53,002 bases of DNA from Saprospiraceae bacterium (lineage in GTDB: Bacteria > Bacteroidota > Bacteroidia > Chitinophagales > Saprospiraceae), in contig JANQRV010000035.1 of the NCBI GenBank assembly GCA_028284395.1, forward strand, positions 1 through 53,002, read 5' to 3'. The notes under the pieces are model-generated. The model was not told the DNA's origin and searched no databases. It worked only from the letters and a program-made list of their open reading frames with translations. This document shows, piece after piece, positions 9,315-18,400 of this stretch. A program made the translations under genes and the position numbers. Each line of letters begins with the position of its first letter. Positions within the stretch are counted from its first letter, which is position 1.

Positions 9315-10226
9315 TTATCTTAGCCTGAAACTGGTAGCTCCCAGCAGACCAATATCAGAAAATACGGCTGCTCGATAGAAACCGGGTATTAGCTTTTCAG
9401 AAAGGGAGTGATTGAACGACAAACGTTGACTGGCGGCGATGTTCACCTCTTTTGTTTCTACGGCAATTATGTCTGTTTGTTGGCCATTAACCACTACTTT
9501 TGCTTCGATGGGATTGGTAGCTTTTATGGGCGTTCCTTTGTCATCGCTGATGGTCAGATAAATTGGTTGAACACCATGGAATTCTTCGGGAACATCGGTT
9601 AGATCAAAGGTCACTCCAATTCGCCGCGCCCTTCTTCCTTTAGATGTAACCTTCGTGTTTTTTTGTTCAACTTCTACCCGAAATGCAGAGGCTTTGAAGT
9701 TTGCCAACGTAAGTCTTTCCAATTCATCCTGAATGGTCCGATTCAGATTGGCTAATGCTGCATTTTCCTGCTGTGCGATGCCTAAGTCTTTTTCGAGAAC
9801 ACCAGTCCGCGCCCGGAGAGAATCGTTTTCGGTTTGAATGGCTACGATCGAAGTCTCAAGATTGGCTTTCGCAGCTAATAATTCTTGGATCTGCGCTTTG
9901 AGATCATTCACTTCGGAATTGGTTTTACGTGCCGCATTTCTCAATGCAGATGCTTTTTGTGCTATTTCTTTCTGGGCATCTGCCAGCGAGCCCTGTAGAT
10001 TTTCGTTTTCTTCAGCTAAGGTAAAGTAGGCTTCTTGCAAGCTATCCACTTCAGAGACAAGATCGTCCCGAATTTCCCCAAGTCCCTTCAATTCTCCTTC
10101 CAACTGGGCCTTTTCAGAGATCAATGCGGTCTTCTCTTTTTTCAATTTCATTCCCCGCCAGCTTGAAAATCCAAGCAAAAGAGCGAGAATAATGGCGACA
10201 CCTAGGAAAATATGTTGTGTTTTCAT
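9315..10226 (-). CDS. Membrane-anchored coiled-coil protein
   Basis: A 303-residue protein with an uncleaved-looking N-terminal membrane helix (about residues 5-24, IFLGVAIILALLLGF) followed by a coiled coil from about 30 to 180, rich in Glu, Ala, Leu and Gln. A C-terminal globular part (about 185-303) contains RRARRIGVTFDLTDVPEEF and PIYLTISDDKGTPI and looks like a beta-sandwich. I do not recognise the family beyond a weak resemblance to bacteroidal envelope coiled-coil proteins. It is transcribed towards the OmpA lipoprotein, which also has a coiled coil, so the two may act together in the periplasm; that is inference from position and shared architecture. The start is the first ATG and gives a short basic segment before the helix. 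Confidence 0.7.
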   Translation of the reverse strand: MKTQHIFLGVAIILALLLGFSSWRGMKLKKEKTALISEKAQLEGELKGLGEIRDDLVSEVDSLQEAYFTLAEENENLQGSLADAQKEIAQKASALRNAARKTNSEVNDLKAQIQELLAAKANLETSIVAIQTENDSLRARTGVLEKDLGIAQQENAALANLNRTIQDELERLTLANFKASAFRVEVEQKNTKVTSKGRRARRIGVTFDLTDVPEEFHGVQPIYLTISDDKGTPIKATNPIEAKVVVNGQQTDIIAVETKEVNIAASQRLSFNHSLSEKLIPGFYRAAVFSDIGLLGATSFRLR

Positions 10227-10534
10227 GAAAAGTTAATTTTTTAATATGATGTTGGTAAATTTAAAAAAAATCTTTTTTTCGGCGATCTTGTAAGAGAACT
10301 CTTCCGACCGACTTCCAGGTCGATGAAATGCCCGATGTTGAAGTCTATGGCATCAACTTCAATGGAAATTGTAGATAATGATTATTTGCCGGAAAAGATG
10401 TCTTATCGGACTGCCGGTGCGCTCTCAATCTGAATACGTGCTGCAAGGAGGGATAAGATGCCTAAGATACAAAACTTCTGGTTTGAAATTTTATTGCTAA
10501 ATTCCAATTTCTGTAAGTCAAAACCTTATTTCCA
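10227..10534. other. Intergenic region between divergent genes
   Basis: 308 bases between the divergent starts at 10226 and 10535. It begins with A/T runs (10227-10275) that could hold the leftward promoter, but no full TAnnTTTG box is seen. Around 10307-10374 an open frame ends in YGINFNGNCR and a stop; it has no good start and could be the 3' remnant of a lost gene. I see no RNA gene or convincing hairpin. Confidence 0.4.
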
Positions 10535-12985
10535 ATGAAGCCAAAATACACTTATCTTGTTTTAACTTTATTTATCTCATTTTTTGGTCAACTATTTAGT
10601 CAGGTGAACTTAGGCTATCAAGAACCCCCAAAAGATATAGCAGCACTCATTGATGCTCCGGCAACACCGTCAACAACGATTAGCCCGGATGGAGATTGGC
10701 TACTTTTGATGGAACGGCCAAATTATGCATCCATAGAAGATGTGGCGCGACCGGAGCTGAGACTGGCGGGCCTTCGAATCGACCCACAAACAAACGGACC
10801 GAGTCGAACCGTATTTTACACAAACCTACAATTAAAAAGTACTACCTCGGACAAGTACGTCGATATTGAGGGGCTGCCCGAAAAATTGAGAGCCAATAAC
10901 ATCATGTGGTCACCCGACGGGTCAAAGTTTGCCTTGACACAGACTACCGACCAGGGAATTGAGTTGTGGGTAGTGGAACGTGCTGCCGCAAAGGCTAAGA
11001 AATTGTCCGGCGCTGTTGTCAATGCCGCGATGCGTGGAAGGCCATACACTTGGATGCCGGATTCAGAGCACTTGCTTTGTAAAACAGTGCCTGAAGGTAG
11101 AGGAGAGATTCCCACTGCAGATTCTAAACCAACGGGTCCAGTGATTCAGGAGAACAATGGAGCTGCTGCGGCAGTCCGTACTTATCAGGATCTCTTGCAA
11201 AATAATTTTGATGTAGAATTATTCAATTATTTTGCCAATTCACAACTCGTGAAAATCAACACCTCTTCTGCAACTACTCAAAATTTTGCCGGGGCGGGAG
11301 TAGTCATGAGTTTTATGCCTTCTCCCGACGGGCGTTATGTGCTGTTGACCCGTCTAGAGCGTCCGTATTCCTACCTGGTTCCGTATTATCGTTTCCCACA
11401 GGAAGTAGAATTGTACGATGCCGCTGGAGTACGCATGAAATCTCTGGCCAGTATTCCATTGGCAGAGAGTATTCCCAAAGGGTTTGGAGCAGTTAGAACT
11501 GGTCCGCGCAACTTCTCGTGGCGGAACGACGCTCCGGCATCTGTATACTGGGTAGAGGCAATGGATGGGGGAGATCCTAAAAATGAAGTTGAATTTCGAG
11601 ATCAATTGTTCTACTTGGAGGCTCCATTTGAGGGGAATCCCAAGGAGGCAATTTCCTTCAAGTTGCGATATGGCGGCATCACCTGGGGCGATGACCAATT
11701 GGCCATCGCGTCGGAATACTGGTGGTCGACTCGGCGAGAAATCACCAGCCGCTGGGACCCTTCCAATCCAAAGGATAGTAAGAAGATTTTGTTTGATCGT
11801 TCTCGAGAGGATAGATATAACGATCCGGGGTCTTTTGCCACTCAACGGAATGCTTCCGGTCTGAGGGTTTTGATTCGGGACAAGACTACAGGTAGTCTTT
11901 ATCTTACTGGTGTCGGAGCTTCATCGGAAGGCAATCGTCCATTTGTGGATAAGTACGATCTCGACAATGGCAAGACGGAGAGACTTTGGCGTTCAAAAGC
12001 ACCGTACTACGAATATCCAATTTCAATTATGAATGCCGAAGAGGGGATTGTTTTAACGCGAAGAGAGTCTAAAGACGAACCGCCCAACTACTTCTTGAGG
12101 AACCTGCATACGGGCAACCTAGACCGGGTAACGAAGTTTCAGAACCCCTATACCGCATTAAAAGGGGTGACCAAACAGTTGGTTAAGTATCAACGCGAGG
12201 ATGGTGTCCAGTTGACTGGAACTTTGTATTTGCCAGCCGGGTATGATAAGGACCGAGACGGACGATTGCCGGTATTTATGTGGGCTTATCCCCGTGAATA
12301 TAAAAGTGCAAAAGCGGCCGGTCAAGTTTCCGGATCGCCTCATCAATTTCTACGTGTTTATTATGGATCTCCTATCTTCTGGATTACACAAGGTTATGCT
12401 GTTTTCGATAATTTTGCCATGCCCATCATTGGGGAAGGTGAAGAGGAACCGAATGAGACCTTTGTTGACCAACTAAGAATGGGAGCTGAAGCGGCAGTGA
12501 ATAAACTAGTGGATATGGGAGTTGCCGATCGGGAAAGACTGGCGGTGGGTGGACATTCCTATGGTGCATTCATGACCGCGAACCTGTTGGCGCATACGGA
12601 CCTGTTTGCAGCGGGAATTGCCCGAAGCGGTGCATATAACCGCACTTTAACACCTTTTGGCTTCCAGCGCGAAGAACGTACTTTCTGGGAGGCTCCAGAA
12701 ATCTATTTCAAAATGTCGCCCTTTATGCACGCCGATAAGATTAAAGAGCCGCTGCTTTTAATTCACGGAGAGGCCGACAACAATTCCGGGACTTTTCCTT
12801 TACAAAGTAAACGATTCTATGCGGCATTGAAAGGACACGGCGCGACGACCCGACTGGTAATGTTGCCACATGAGAGTCATGGCTATCGTGCACGGGAATC
12901 CATTTTACATATGTTATATGAAATGAATAACTGGGTAGATAAGCACGTCAAGAATCGGAAGGAGGCCAGTATTGTGAAGCCGTAA
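10535..12985 (+). CDS. S9 family serine peptidase (glutamyl endopeptidase-like)
   Basis: An 816-residue secreted prolyl-oligopeptidase-family enzyme. Signal peptide: MKPKYTYLVLTLFISFFGQLFS. The middle is a beta-propeller (repeats such as ISPDGDWLLLMERP, WSPDGSKFALTQ, PSPDGRYVLLTRL). The C-terminal alpha/beta-hydrolase domain carries the triad: Ser675 in GGHSYGAF, Asp748 in HGEADNNSGT and His782 in ESHGYRARES. The long propeller with an FNYFANSQL segment and the length near 800 are like the S9D group related to plant glutamyl endopeptidase, rather than DPP-IV. It is expected to be periplasmic or cell-surface and to cut oligopeptides. It is preceded by 300 bases with no gene and followed by a strong inverted repeat, so it is probably a single-gene unit. 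Confidence 0.9.
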   Translation: MKPKYTYLVLTLFISFFGQLFSQVNLGYQEPPKDIAALIDAPATPSTTISPDGDWLLLMERPNYASIEDVARPELRLAGLRIDPQTNGPSRTVFYTNLQLKSTTSDKYVDIEGLPEKLRANNIMWSPDGSKFALTQTTDQGIELWVVERAAAKAKKLSGAVVNAAMRGRPYTWMPDSEHLLCKTVPEGRGEIPTADSKPTGPVIQENNGAAAAVRTYQDLLQNNFDVELFNYFANSQLVKINTSSATTQNFAGAGVVMSFMPSPDGRYVLLTRLERPYSYLVPYYRFPQEVELYDAAGVRMKSLASIPLAESIPKGFGAVRTGPRNFSWRNDAPASVYWVEAMDGGDPKNEVEFRDQLFYLEAPFEGNPKEAISFKLRYGGITWGDDQLAIASEYWWSTRREITSRWDPSNPKDSKKILFDRSREDRYNDPGSFATQRNASGLRVLIRDKTTGSLYLTGVGASSEGNRPFVDKYDLDNGKTERLWRSKAPYYEYPISIMNAEEGIVLTRRESKDEPPNYFLRNLHTGNLDRVTKFQNPYTALKGVTKQLVKYQREDGVQLTGTLYLPAGYDKDRDGRLPVFMWAYPREYKSAKAAGQVSGSPHQFLRVYYGSPIFWITQGYAVFDNFAMPIIGEGEEEPNETFVDQLRMGAEAAVNKLVDMGVADRERLAVGGHSYGAFMTANLLAHTDLFAAGIARSGAYNRTLTPFGFQREERTFWEAPEIYFKMSPFMHADKIKEPLLLIHGEADNNSGTFPLQSKRFYAALKGHGATTRLVMLPHESHGYRARESILHMLYEMNNWVDKHVKNRKEASIVKP

Positions 12986-13007
12986 TTTTTTTGAAAAATT
13001 TCAACCT

Positions 13008-13042
13008 GTATTTACAGTCTGAATATTTCAGACTGTAAATAC
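13008..13042 (+). terminator. 15-bp perfect hairpin after the S9 peptidase gene
   Basis: Arms 13008-13022 and 13028-13042 are exact reverse complements with a 5-base loop. The hairpin starts 22 bases past the peptidase stop. The sequence after it is A/T-rich (TTAATATT) but has no real T-run, so it may terminate, protect the 3' end of the mRNA, or bind a protein. Confidence 0.5.
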
Positions 13043-13121
13043 TTAATATTGCGCTGAACCATCAATTTTGAGATTCTGTAGGGGGAAGCACTGGCAGTTT
13101 CCAAAATTTCAATAAGTAAGC

Positions 13122-14678
13122 ATGTTTATTAAGACGTATGCGAGTGCTGTACAGGGGGTTGATGCCCGAACAATTACGGTTGAAGTCAATACGGGCGGTA
13201 CAGTGACGATAGGGAACCAATTCTATTTTTTAGTCGGATTACCCGATAGTGTTGTCAGAGAAGGGTTTCAAAGATTAGAAGCAGCGGTTAAGAATGTTGG
13301 TTTCAGGATGCTTCGCGTGAAGGTTGTCATTAATCTTGCTCCCGCAGACATCAGAAAAGCGGGGTCCTCTTATGATTTACCGATTGCAATTGGATACTTA
13401 GCCGCCACAGATCAGATCAGTAAAGAAGGACTGGAAGATTTTATAATTATGGGCGAACTTTCACTTGACGGAAGTTTACGTCCCATAAAAGGAGCATTGC
13501 CCATTGCAATCCAAGCCAGAAAAGAGGGTTATAAGGGGTTGATCCTTCCAAAGCAAAATGCACGTGAAGCAGCCATTGTAAATGACATTGATGTCTACGG
13601 GGCCAGTAACCTACGTGAAGCCGTTGAAATTGTCAATCGCGAGAGCGATATTACTCCAACGGTCGTTTACACCCGCGATGAATTTTTTGAGAATCAAAAT
13701 ACTTATGAAGTAGACTTCTCGGATGTTAAGGGGCAAAACAATATTAAACGAGCATTGGAGATCGCAGCGGCCGGTGGACATAATGTAGTCTTGATTGGTC
13801 CTCCCGGAGCGGGAAAGACTATGCTGGCAAGGAGGTTACCTACGATTTTGCCCCCCCTAAATCTTCACGAGGCACTTGAGACGACCAAGATTCATTCCGT
13901 TTCCGGAGTATTGCCTCCGGATAGTTCCCTGGTGGCCAATCGCCCCTTTCGAGCTCCACATCATACCATTAGTGATGTGGCCCTGGTTGGGGGCGGTTCT
14001 AATCCACTTCCCGGCGAGATCTCACTTGCTCACAACGGGGTTCTTTTCCTTGATGAACTGCCAGAGTTTCGAAGATCGGTACTGGAGGTATTGCGTCAAC
14101 CGATTGAAGAACGAAAAGTGACGATCGCCAGGGCACGGACCACAGTCGATTACCCTGCTAGTTTCATGTTGGTCGCTTCTATGAACCCTTGTCCTTGTGG
14201 CTATTATAACCATCCAGACAAAGATTGTGTATGTGGACCGGGAGTGATCAATAGATATCTCAATAAAATTTCAGGGCCGTTGCTCGATCGGATTGATCTA
14301 CATGTAGAAGTAACTCCCGTGCCGTTTGACGAGCTGTCAAGCGCTGCACTTCCATCCGAGCGAAGTTTGGATATAAACAAGCGTGTGGTAGCGGCCAGGG
14401 AAGTGCAGAGAGAACGTTATAAGGAACTTCCACACATTTATTGTAATGCCCAAATGCCCAGTCGTATGGTTCGAGAATGGTGCATCATTGATCATGCCGG
14501 CAAGATTCTGATCAAGAAAGCAATGGAGAAATTGCAACTTTCGGCACGAGCGTATGACCGAATTCTGAAAGTGGCAAGAACTGCTGCCGACCTAAGTGGT
14601 AGCCAGAAAATCAAGATTGAGCATTTGGCTGAAGCGATTCATTTTAGAAGCCTGGACCGCGAGGGATGGGCGGGGTAA
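13122..14678 (+). CDS. yifB: YifB/ComM-family Mg-chelatase-like AAA+ ATPase
   Basis: A 518-residue protein with the standard YifB layout. The N-terminal ChlI/Lon-protease-like domain covers about residues 1-165 (for example GELSLDGSLRPIKGALP). The Mg-chelatase AAA+ module carries Walker A GPPGAGKTM with Lys232 and Walker B VLFLDELPEF. A cysteine cluster MNPCPCGYY...CVCGPG is followed by sensor elements LLDRIDLHVEV and a C-terminal helical domain (SARAYDRILKVARTAADL). ComM, the characterised relative, is a hexameric helicase that promotes branch migration during natural transformation; whether this orthologue does the same is inference. The length is normal. The sulfotransferase gene begins at or just after its stop. 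Confidence 0.95.
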   Translation: MFIKTYASAVQGVDARTITVEVNTGGTVTIGNQFYFLVGLPDSVVREGFQRLEAAVKNVGFRMLRVKVVINLAPADIRKAGSSYDLPIAIGYLAATDQISKEGLEDFIIMGELSLDGSLRPIKGALPIAIQARKEGYKGLILPKQNAREAAIVNDIDVYGASNLREAVEIVNRESDITPTVVYTRDEFFENQNTYEVDFSDVKGQNNIKRALEIAAAGGHNVVLIGPPGAGKTMLARRLPTILPPLNLHEALETTKIHSVSGVLPPDSSLVANRPFRAPHHTISDVALVGGGSNPLPGEISLAHNGVLFLDELPEFRRSVLEVLRQPIEERKVTIARARTTVDYPASFMLVASMNPCPCGYYNHPDKDCVCGPGVINRYLNKISGPLLDRIDLHVEVTPVPFDELSSAALPSERSLDINKRVVAAREVQRERYKELPHIYCNAQMPSRMVREWCIIDHAGKILIKKAMEKLQLSARAYDRILKVARTAADLSGSQKIKIEHLAEAIHFRSLDREGWAG

Positions 14679-14689
14679 ATATTTTTGCT

Positions 14690-15436
14690 ATGCTTAATCA
14701 ACCAAGTCACATTTGCATTCTAGGCTGTGGCCGAAGCGGCACGTCCATTTTTGGTGAATTCTTTCAACATTTGCCAATGTATACCTACTATAGTGAGCCT
14801 CCATTTTCTAATTTGAAAGACTTTGACTATTCCAACCCGATTGCTTTTAAAGTCCCAACTCCGTCCGACCAGCAAGGAAGTTCTTTTGGTTTGCCATTCC
14901 GAATGGAGCAACTTTGGGAAGTATTGCCGGAACCTCGTGTCATTTTCTGGCAAGTTCGGCATCCCTTGGACGCCATTTGTTCCCTAAGAGTAGGGATTGC
15001 CAAGGATTGGGGACATCACCCAAGGCCTCACGACTGGCAGCAATGGCTCGAAAAACCACTGTTGCAGCGTTGTGCTCATCACTGGAATTATATTAATACC
15101 CGGGGATACGACCAGTTAAAGGATGTTGCGGTGGTCAACCGTTTTGAAGAGATGATACTTGCCACCGAGCAAGCAGCCCACCGAATCTGTGAATCCGCCT
15201 CGATTGACTTCAGTCAATATGAGTCCTTCCTTCGTCCTTGGATAGACCGGGTGCAAGATGAAAACAATGACCGTTTCATTGAAGCAGAAACTTCCCGAAG
15301 TTATTCACGTCCGGATCATCAGAAAAAAGTGGGTAGGTGGGAGGAGAATCTTACGGAAGATGAGATCGCCTCCATCCTGCCCTTAATCCGGGAGGGAGCA
15401 CGCAATTTTGGTTACGTCCTTCCTGCAATCAATTAG
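14690..15436 (+). CDS. P-loop sulfotransferase family protein
   Basis: A protein of about 248 residues with the sulfotransferase signatures. The 5'-phosphosulfate loop is ILGCGRSGTSIFGEFFQ at the N-terminus and the 3'-phosphate motif is QVRHPLDAICSLRVG in the middle, with an invariant-type Arg and Ser. These enzymes transfer sulfate from PAPS to hydroxyls or amines, acting on glycans, lipids or small molecules. The acceptor is unknown. I start it at ATG 14690, just before the fold begins; an in-frame ATG at 14666 would add eight residues and overlap yifB by 13 bases. It is followed by 58 bases before the IorA-like gene and may or may not belong to that unit. Confidence 0.85.
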   Translation: MLNQPSHICILGCGRSGTSIFGEFFQHLPMYTYYSEPPFSNLKDFDYSNPIAFKVPTPSDQQGSSFGLPFRMEQLWEVLPEPRVIFWQVRHPLDAICSLRVGIAKDWGHHPRPHDWQQWLEKPLLQRCAHHWNYINTRGYDQLKDVAVVNRFEEMILATEQAAHRICESASIDFSQYESFLRPWIDRVQDENNDRFIEAETSRSYSRPDHQKKVGRWEENLTEDEIASILPLIREGARNFGYVLPAIN

Positions 15437-15494
15437 TAAAAGCCCCGTTTTATTCCCTCTCTTTGTTTAGTTTTACGGCCGAAAAAACACCGCC

Positions 15495-17093
15495 ATGCCT
15501 AAAAAGAAGTTAACCGGTGCTCAGGCCATTGCTTACGGCGCTTTCTATGGAGGAGTCGGATTGGCCAGTAGCTACCCCGGATCACCCGCTACCAGTGTTA
15601 TGGATGCTGTCATCGAATTGGCACCTCAAGGTGGCTTCTATGTGGAGTGGTCTACCAATGAGAAAGTAGCTCTTGAAATGGGTATTGGGGCTTCAATGGC
15701 AGGCCGAAGAGCATTGGTCTGTGTTAAGGGGGTCGGTATGAATGTCTTGATCGATCCCTTGATGACCCTAAATCTCACAGATTTGAATGGGGGAATGATC
15801 ATTCTGGTCGGAGATGACCCAGGGGCCTATGGATCACAGAATGATCAGGATAGCCGCCCGGTTGCCCATTTAATTGAGTTGCCCATGTGGGAACCTGCAA
15901 GGCCAAGCAAAGCTTTCGAGATGACCATCAAAGCATTTGAATTGTCGGAACAAGTCCAGCTTCCTATTATTTTGAGGATTACCAGAGCTTTTTCCACTGC
16001 GGAAGAAGAGGTCAGCCTTCCTTCCATCCGGAAGCAACCCAAATTTAAAGGTCTGCAAAGAGCTCCATTTCGATATGCTCCCTGTCCGATAAATGCTGTG
16101 TCCAAACACGCGGCGTTGCATGGGAAGTTAAGTGACATTGCAGAGGTGGTTGAGCAACATCCTTACAATAGAATTTTTGGAGATGGCTCTCTAGGGGTCA
16201 TTGCCTGTGGATTTTGCTTTGCAAAACTATGGCAAATCATCGGTGGTAAACCGGATGCGGATCTAGCGATTTTTAAATTGAGTGCCCTTTATCCTTTGCC
16301 CCAGGGAAAGATAATCGACTTTCTGGATTCCTGCGAAGCTGTAGTCATCTTGGAAGAAAATGCTCCATTCGTAGAAACTGGAATACGAGCAATTGCTCAG
16401 GCGATTGGTTCTGACGTGGAGATTTTTGGAAAACAAACCGGACATGTTCCGCGGGAAGGTGAGTTGTATCGCTGGCAAATTCAAACAACATTGGAACAGT
16501 TGTTACCCAATCGAACATTTGAAGGCCGTTTTACAAAAGAAGAGGAAAAACAAGAACATCCGGTTAAGAAAAACAATTGTGAGGGTTGTAATTATGATAA
16601 AGTGCTCGATGCCCTGGAAGAAGCTTCGAAACAGGTTGGGCAATCTCCTGTTTTGCTCGGTGATCCCGGATGTTTGGTATCGGTTGCCGATCGGATCGAT
16701 GGGAAGTATGCCATGGGGTCGGCAGTGTCGGTTGCCGATGGAATTAGTAAAACTGGGGTGGAGGAACGAGCAGTAGCACTCTTTGGCGATTCTTCTTTTT
16801 TCCATTTGACCTTACCTGCAATTTGTAATGCAGTTCACAATGGTAGTGATATACTGATGGTATTGCTGGATAATCAAAGTGCCGTAACCAGCGGTTACCA
16901 ACCGAATCCAGGTAGTGGGAAAAATGCAATAGGGCAAGAGAAACATGTTTTGAATATGGGGAAGATCGCAGAGGCATGTGGAGTTTCGAGGGTATCGGAA
17001 CTTCATGCAGAAGGGTTTGGAGATGCATTGGCAAAAACGTTCGTGGATGCCCTAACTCGGAAAGAACTGGAACTCATAATTATTAGACTGTAA
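15495..17093 (+). CDS. IorA-like TPP-dependent 2-oxoacid:ferredoxin oxidoreductase alpha subunit
   Basis: A 532-residue protein. The N-terminal pyrimidine-binding domain has SYPGSPATSVMD and the conserved NEKVALEMGIGASMAGRR region; a transketolase-C-like domain lies in the middle (ALYPLPQGKIIDFL). The C-terminal TPP-pyrophosphate domain carries LFGDSSFFHLTLPA and VLLDNQSAVTSGYQPNPG, very close to the IorA GDS-(T/S)-FFH...LDN motif. Indolepyruvate:ferredoxin oxidoreductase decarboxylates aryl-2-oxoacids to acyl-CoA. Differences here: the usual C-terminal 2x[4Fe-4S] ferredoxin-like tail of IorA is absent, leaving only a CEGC motif between the halves, and no beta subunit (IorB) is next to it. 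It may use a distant partner or have a changed role. It starts the run of genes that continues to DgcN. Confidence 0.85.
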   Translation: MPKKKLTGAQAIAYGAFYGGVGLASSYPGSPATSVMDAVIELAPQGGFYVEWSTNEKVALEMGIGASMAGRRALVCVKGVGMNVLIDPLMTLNLTDLNGGMIILVGDDPGAYGSQNDQDSRPVAHLIELPMWEPARPSKAFEMTIKAFELSEQVQLPIILRITRAFSTAEEEVSLPSIRKQPKFKGLQRAPFRYAPCPINAVSKHAALHGKLSDIAEVVEQHPYNRIFGDGSLGVIACGFCFAKLWQIIGGKPDADLAIFKLSALYPLPQGKIIDFLDSCEAVVILEENAPFVETGIRAIAQAIGSDVEIFGKQTGHVPREGELYRWQIQTTLEQLLPNRTFEGRFTKEEEKQEHPVKKNNCEGCNYDKVLDALEEASKQVGQSPVLLGDPGCLVSVADRIDGKYAMGSAVSVADGISKTGVEERAVALFGDSSFFHLTLPAICNAVHNGSDILMVLLDNQSAVTSGYQPNPGSGKNAIGQEKHVLNMGKIAEACGVSRVSELHAEGFGDALAKTFVDALTRKELELIIIRL

Positions 17094-17120
17094 CATTCCG
17101 AAGGAAGCAAAACATACGAC

Positions 17121-17288
17121 ATGGCATATCAAAGCAGAAAAAGAAATTATAAGAGCAGAAGAGAAAAGCTTCAGATTGCTCAAAAGAATACGAGATTGAT
17201 CGTTATCTTTTCTCTGATTGCACTGGCCTTCTTCATTCTAAGGAATTGGGGAGAAATCTGGAGTTGGTTGAGAACCTATTTTTATTGA
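17121..17288 (+). CDS. 55-residue basic single-pass membrane microprotein
   Basis: A short ORF that fills the gap between the IorA-like and DgcA-like genes: ATG at 17121, TGA at 17286-17288, with 27 bases before it and 21 after. The first 25 residues are very basic (MAYQSRKRNYKSRREK and on), then a hydrophobic helix (about residues 26-40, LIVIFSLIALAFFIL), then a Trp-rich amphipathic end (NWGEIWSWLRTYFY). This is an N-in, single-pass or membrane-bound shape. I do not recognise the family. The tight spacing, good start and protein-like composition support it as a real gene; the function is unknown. Confidence 0.6.
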   Translation: MAYQSRKRNYKSRREKLQIAQKNTRLIVIFSLIALAFFILRNWGEIWSWLRTYFY

Positions 17289-17309
17289 TTATTGCTAAAT
17301 CCCGTCTTC

Positions 17310-18377
17310 ATGAAGATCAGATCAGTCAAATTTTGGAAGGAAGACCTCGAGCTTACGAAGCCCTACACCATTGCTTTTGAGACTTTCAGTAGTGTAGAAA
17401 ACCTATTCGTCTTTCTGGAGCTGGAAAATGGGATGATCGGGATGGGAGCTGGAGCACCGTCTCCCTTTGTGACAGGTGAGCAGATGAGCGACTCTATGGC
17501 TTTGCTAGCCAATAGATTGGAGGCAATGCTCTGTGGGCAAGATATACGACACTTCTATTCTGTCTTGGATAAGGCTACACAAGAATTTTCGGGGCACCCT
17601 GCGGCGCTTGCTGCTATAGATATTGCTTTGTATGACGCTTTTGCAAAGTACTTGGGTATTCCCCTGGTTCATTTCTGGGGATTGAAACACCATCGTCTAC
17701 CAACCTCGATCACCATTGGAATTATGTCAGTGGAAGAAACACTGGCGGAAGCAGCTCAGCGAATCAAGGAGGGATTTAGGGTCATAAAACTCAAAACGGG
17801 AAGGGATGTCGAGCAAGACATCGAGACCTTCACCAAGCTTCGCGAACTGGTGGGGCCCGGGATAAAGATACGGGTGGACGCCAATCAGGGGTATACGGTA
17901 TCCGATCTGTTAAAATTTGAGACTCACACCAGGTCTTTAGATGTAGAATTTGTCGAGCAACCTTTTCCTCGTGGCCGTTTGACCTGGATGCAACAACTTC
18001 CATCTCCGCTGCGCGATCATTGTGCGGCTGATGAAGATCTTCACAATGCAGCCGAAGCCTTATATCTGGTTGACCATTCGAATCCTTTTGGCATCTTCAA
18101 TATAAAATTAATGAAATGCGGTGGCCTGACCAATGGTCGAAGAATCGCTCAAATTGCAGTTGATGCCGGAATCGATCTGATGTGGGGGTGTATGGACGAG
18201 AGTATCATTAGCATCAGTGCTGCCCTCCACCTGGCTTTGGCCAGCTCTGCCACGAAATACATCGACCTAGATGGAAGTATAGATTTGGCCAGAGATGTTG
18301 TTTCTGGAGGGTTTATCCTGGAAGATGGCTATATGTCGGTGGTGGGAAAGCCCGGATTGGGGGTAGAGACCATTTAA
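17310..18377 (+). CDS. dgcA: Enolase-superfamily dipeptide epimerase / DgcA-like N-acetyl-D-Glu racemase
   Basis: A 355-residue member of the muconate-lactonizing subgroup of the enolase superfamily. The catalytic KxK motif is VIKLKTGR, the first metal ligand is in RVDANQGY, the second in VEQPFPRG, the third in AADEDLHN, and the opposite-face lysine is in FNIKLMKCGG. This set matches L-Ala-D/L-Glu epimerases. Paired with a DUF1611 gene, as here, the family includes DgcA, described as an N-acetyl-D-glutamate racemase that makes N-acetyl-L-glutamate (from memory). I start it at ATG 17310; a TTG at 17292 would add six residues. Gene order and the 23-base gap to dgcN support the DgcA reading over a murein-dipeptide role, but sequence alone does not separate them. 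Confidence 0.75.
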   Translation: MKIRSVKFWKEDLELTKPYTIAFETFSSVENLFVFLELENGMIGMGAGAPSPFVTGEQMSDSMALLANRLEAMLCGQDIRHFYSVLDKATQEFSGHPAALAAIDIALYDAFAKYLGIPLVHFWGLKHHRLPTSITIGIMSVEETLAEAAQRIKEGFRVIKLKTGRDVEQDIETFTKLRELVGPGIKIRVDANQGYTVSDLLKFETHTRSLDVEFVEQPFPRGRLTWMQQLPSPLRDHCAADEDLHNAAEALYLVDHSNPFGIFNIKLMKCGGLTNGRRIAQIAVDAGIDLMWGCMDESIISISAALHLALASSATKYIDLDGSIDLARDVVSGGFILEDGYMSVVGKPGLGVETI

Positions 18378-18400
18378 ACTTTAATAACTTATCCATACAC

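Noticed and set aside
11944..11952. Exact DnaA box TGTGGATAA
   Set aside because: It is a lone copy inside the S9 peptidase coding sequence with no second box nearby.
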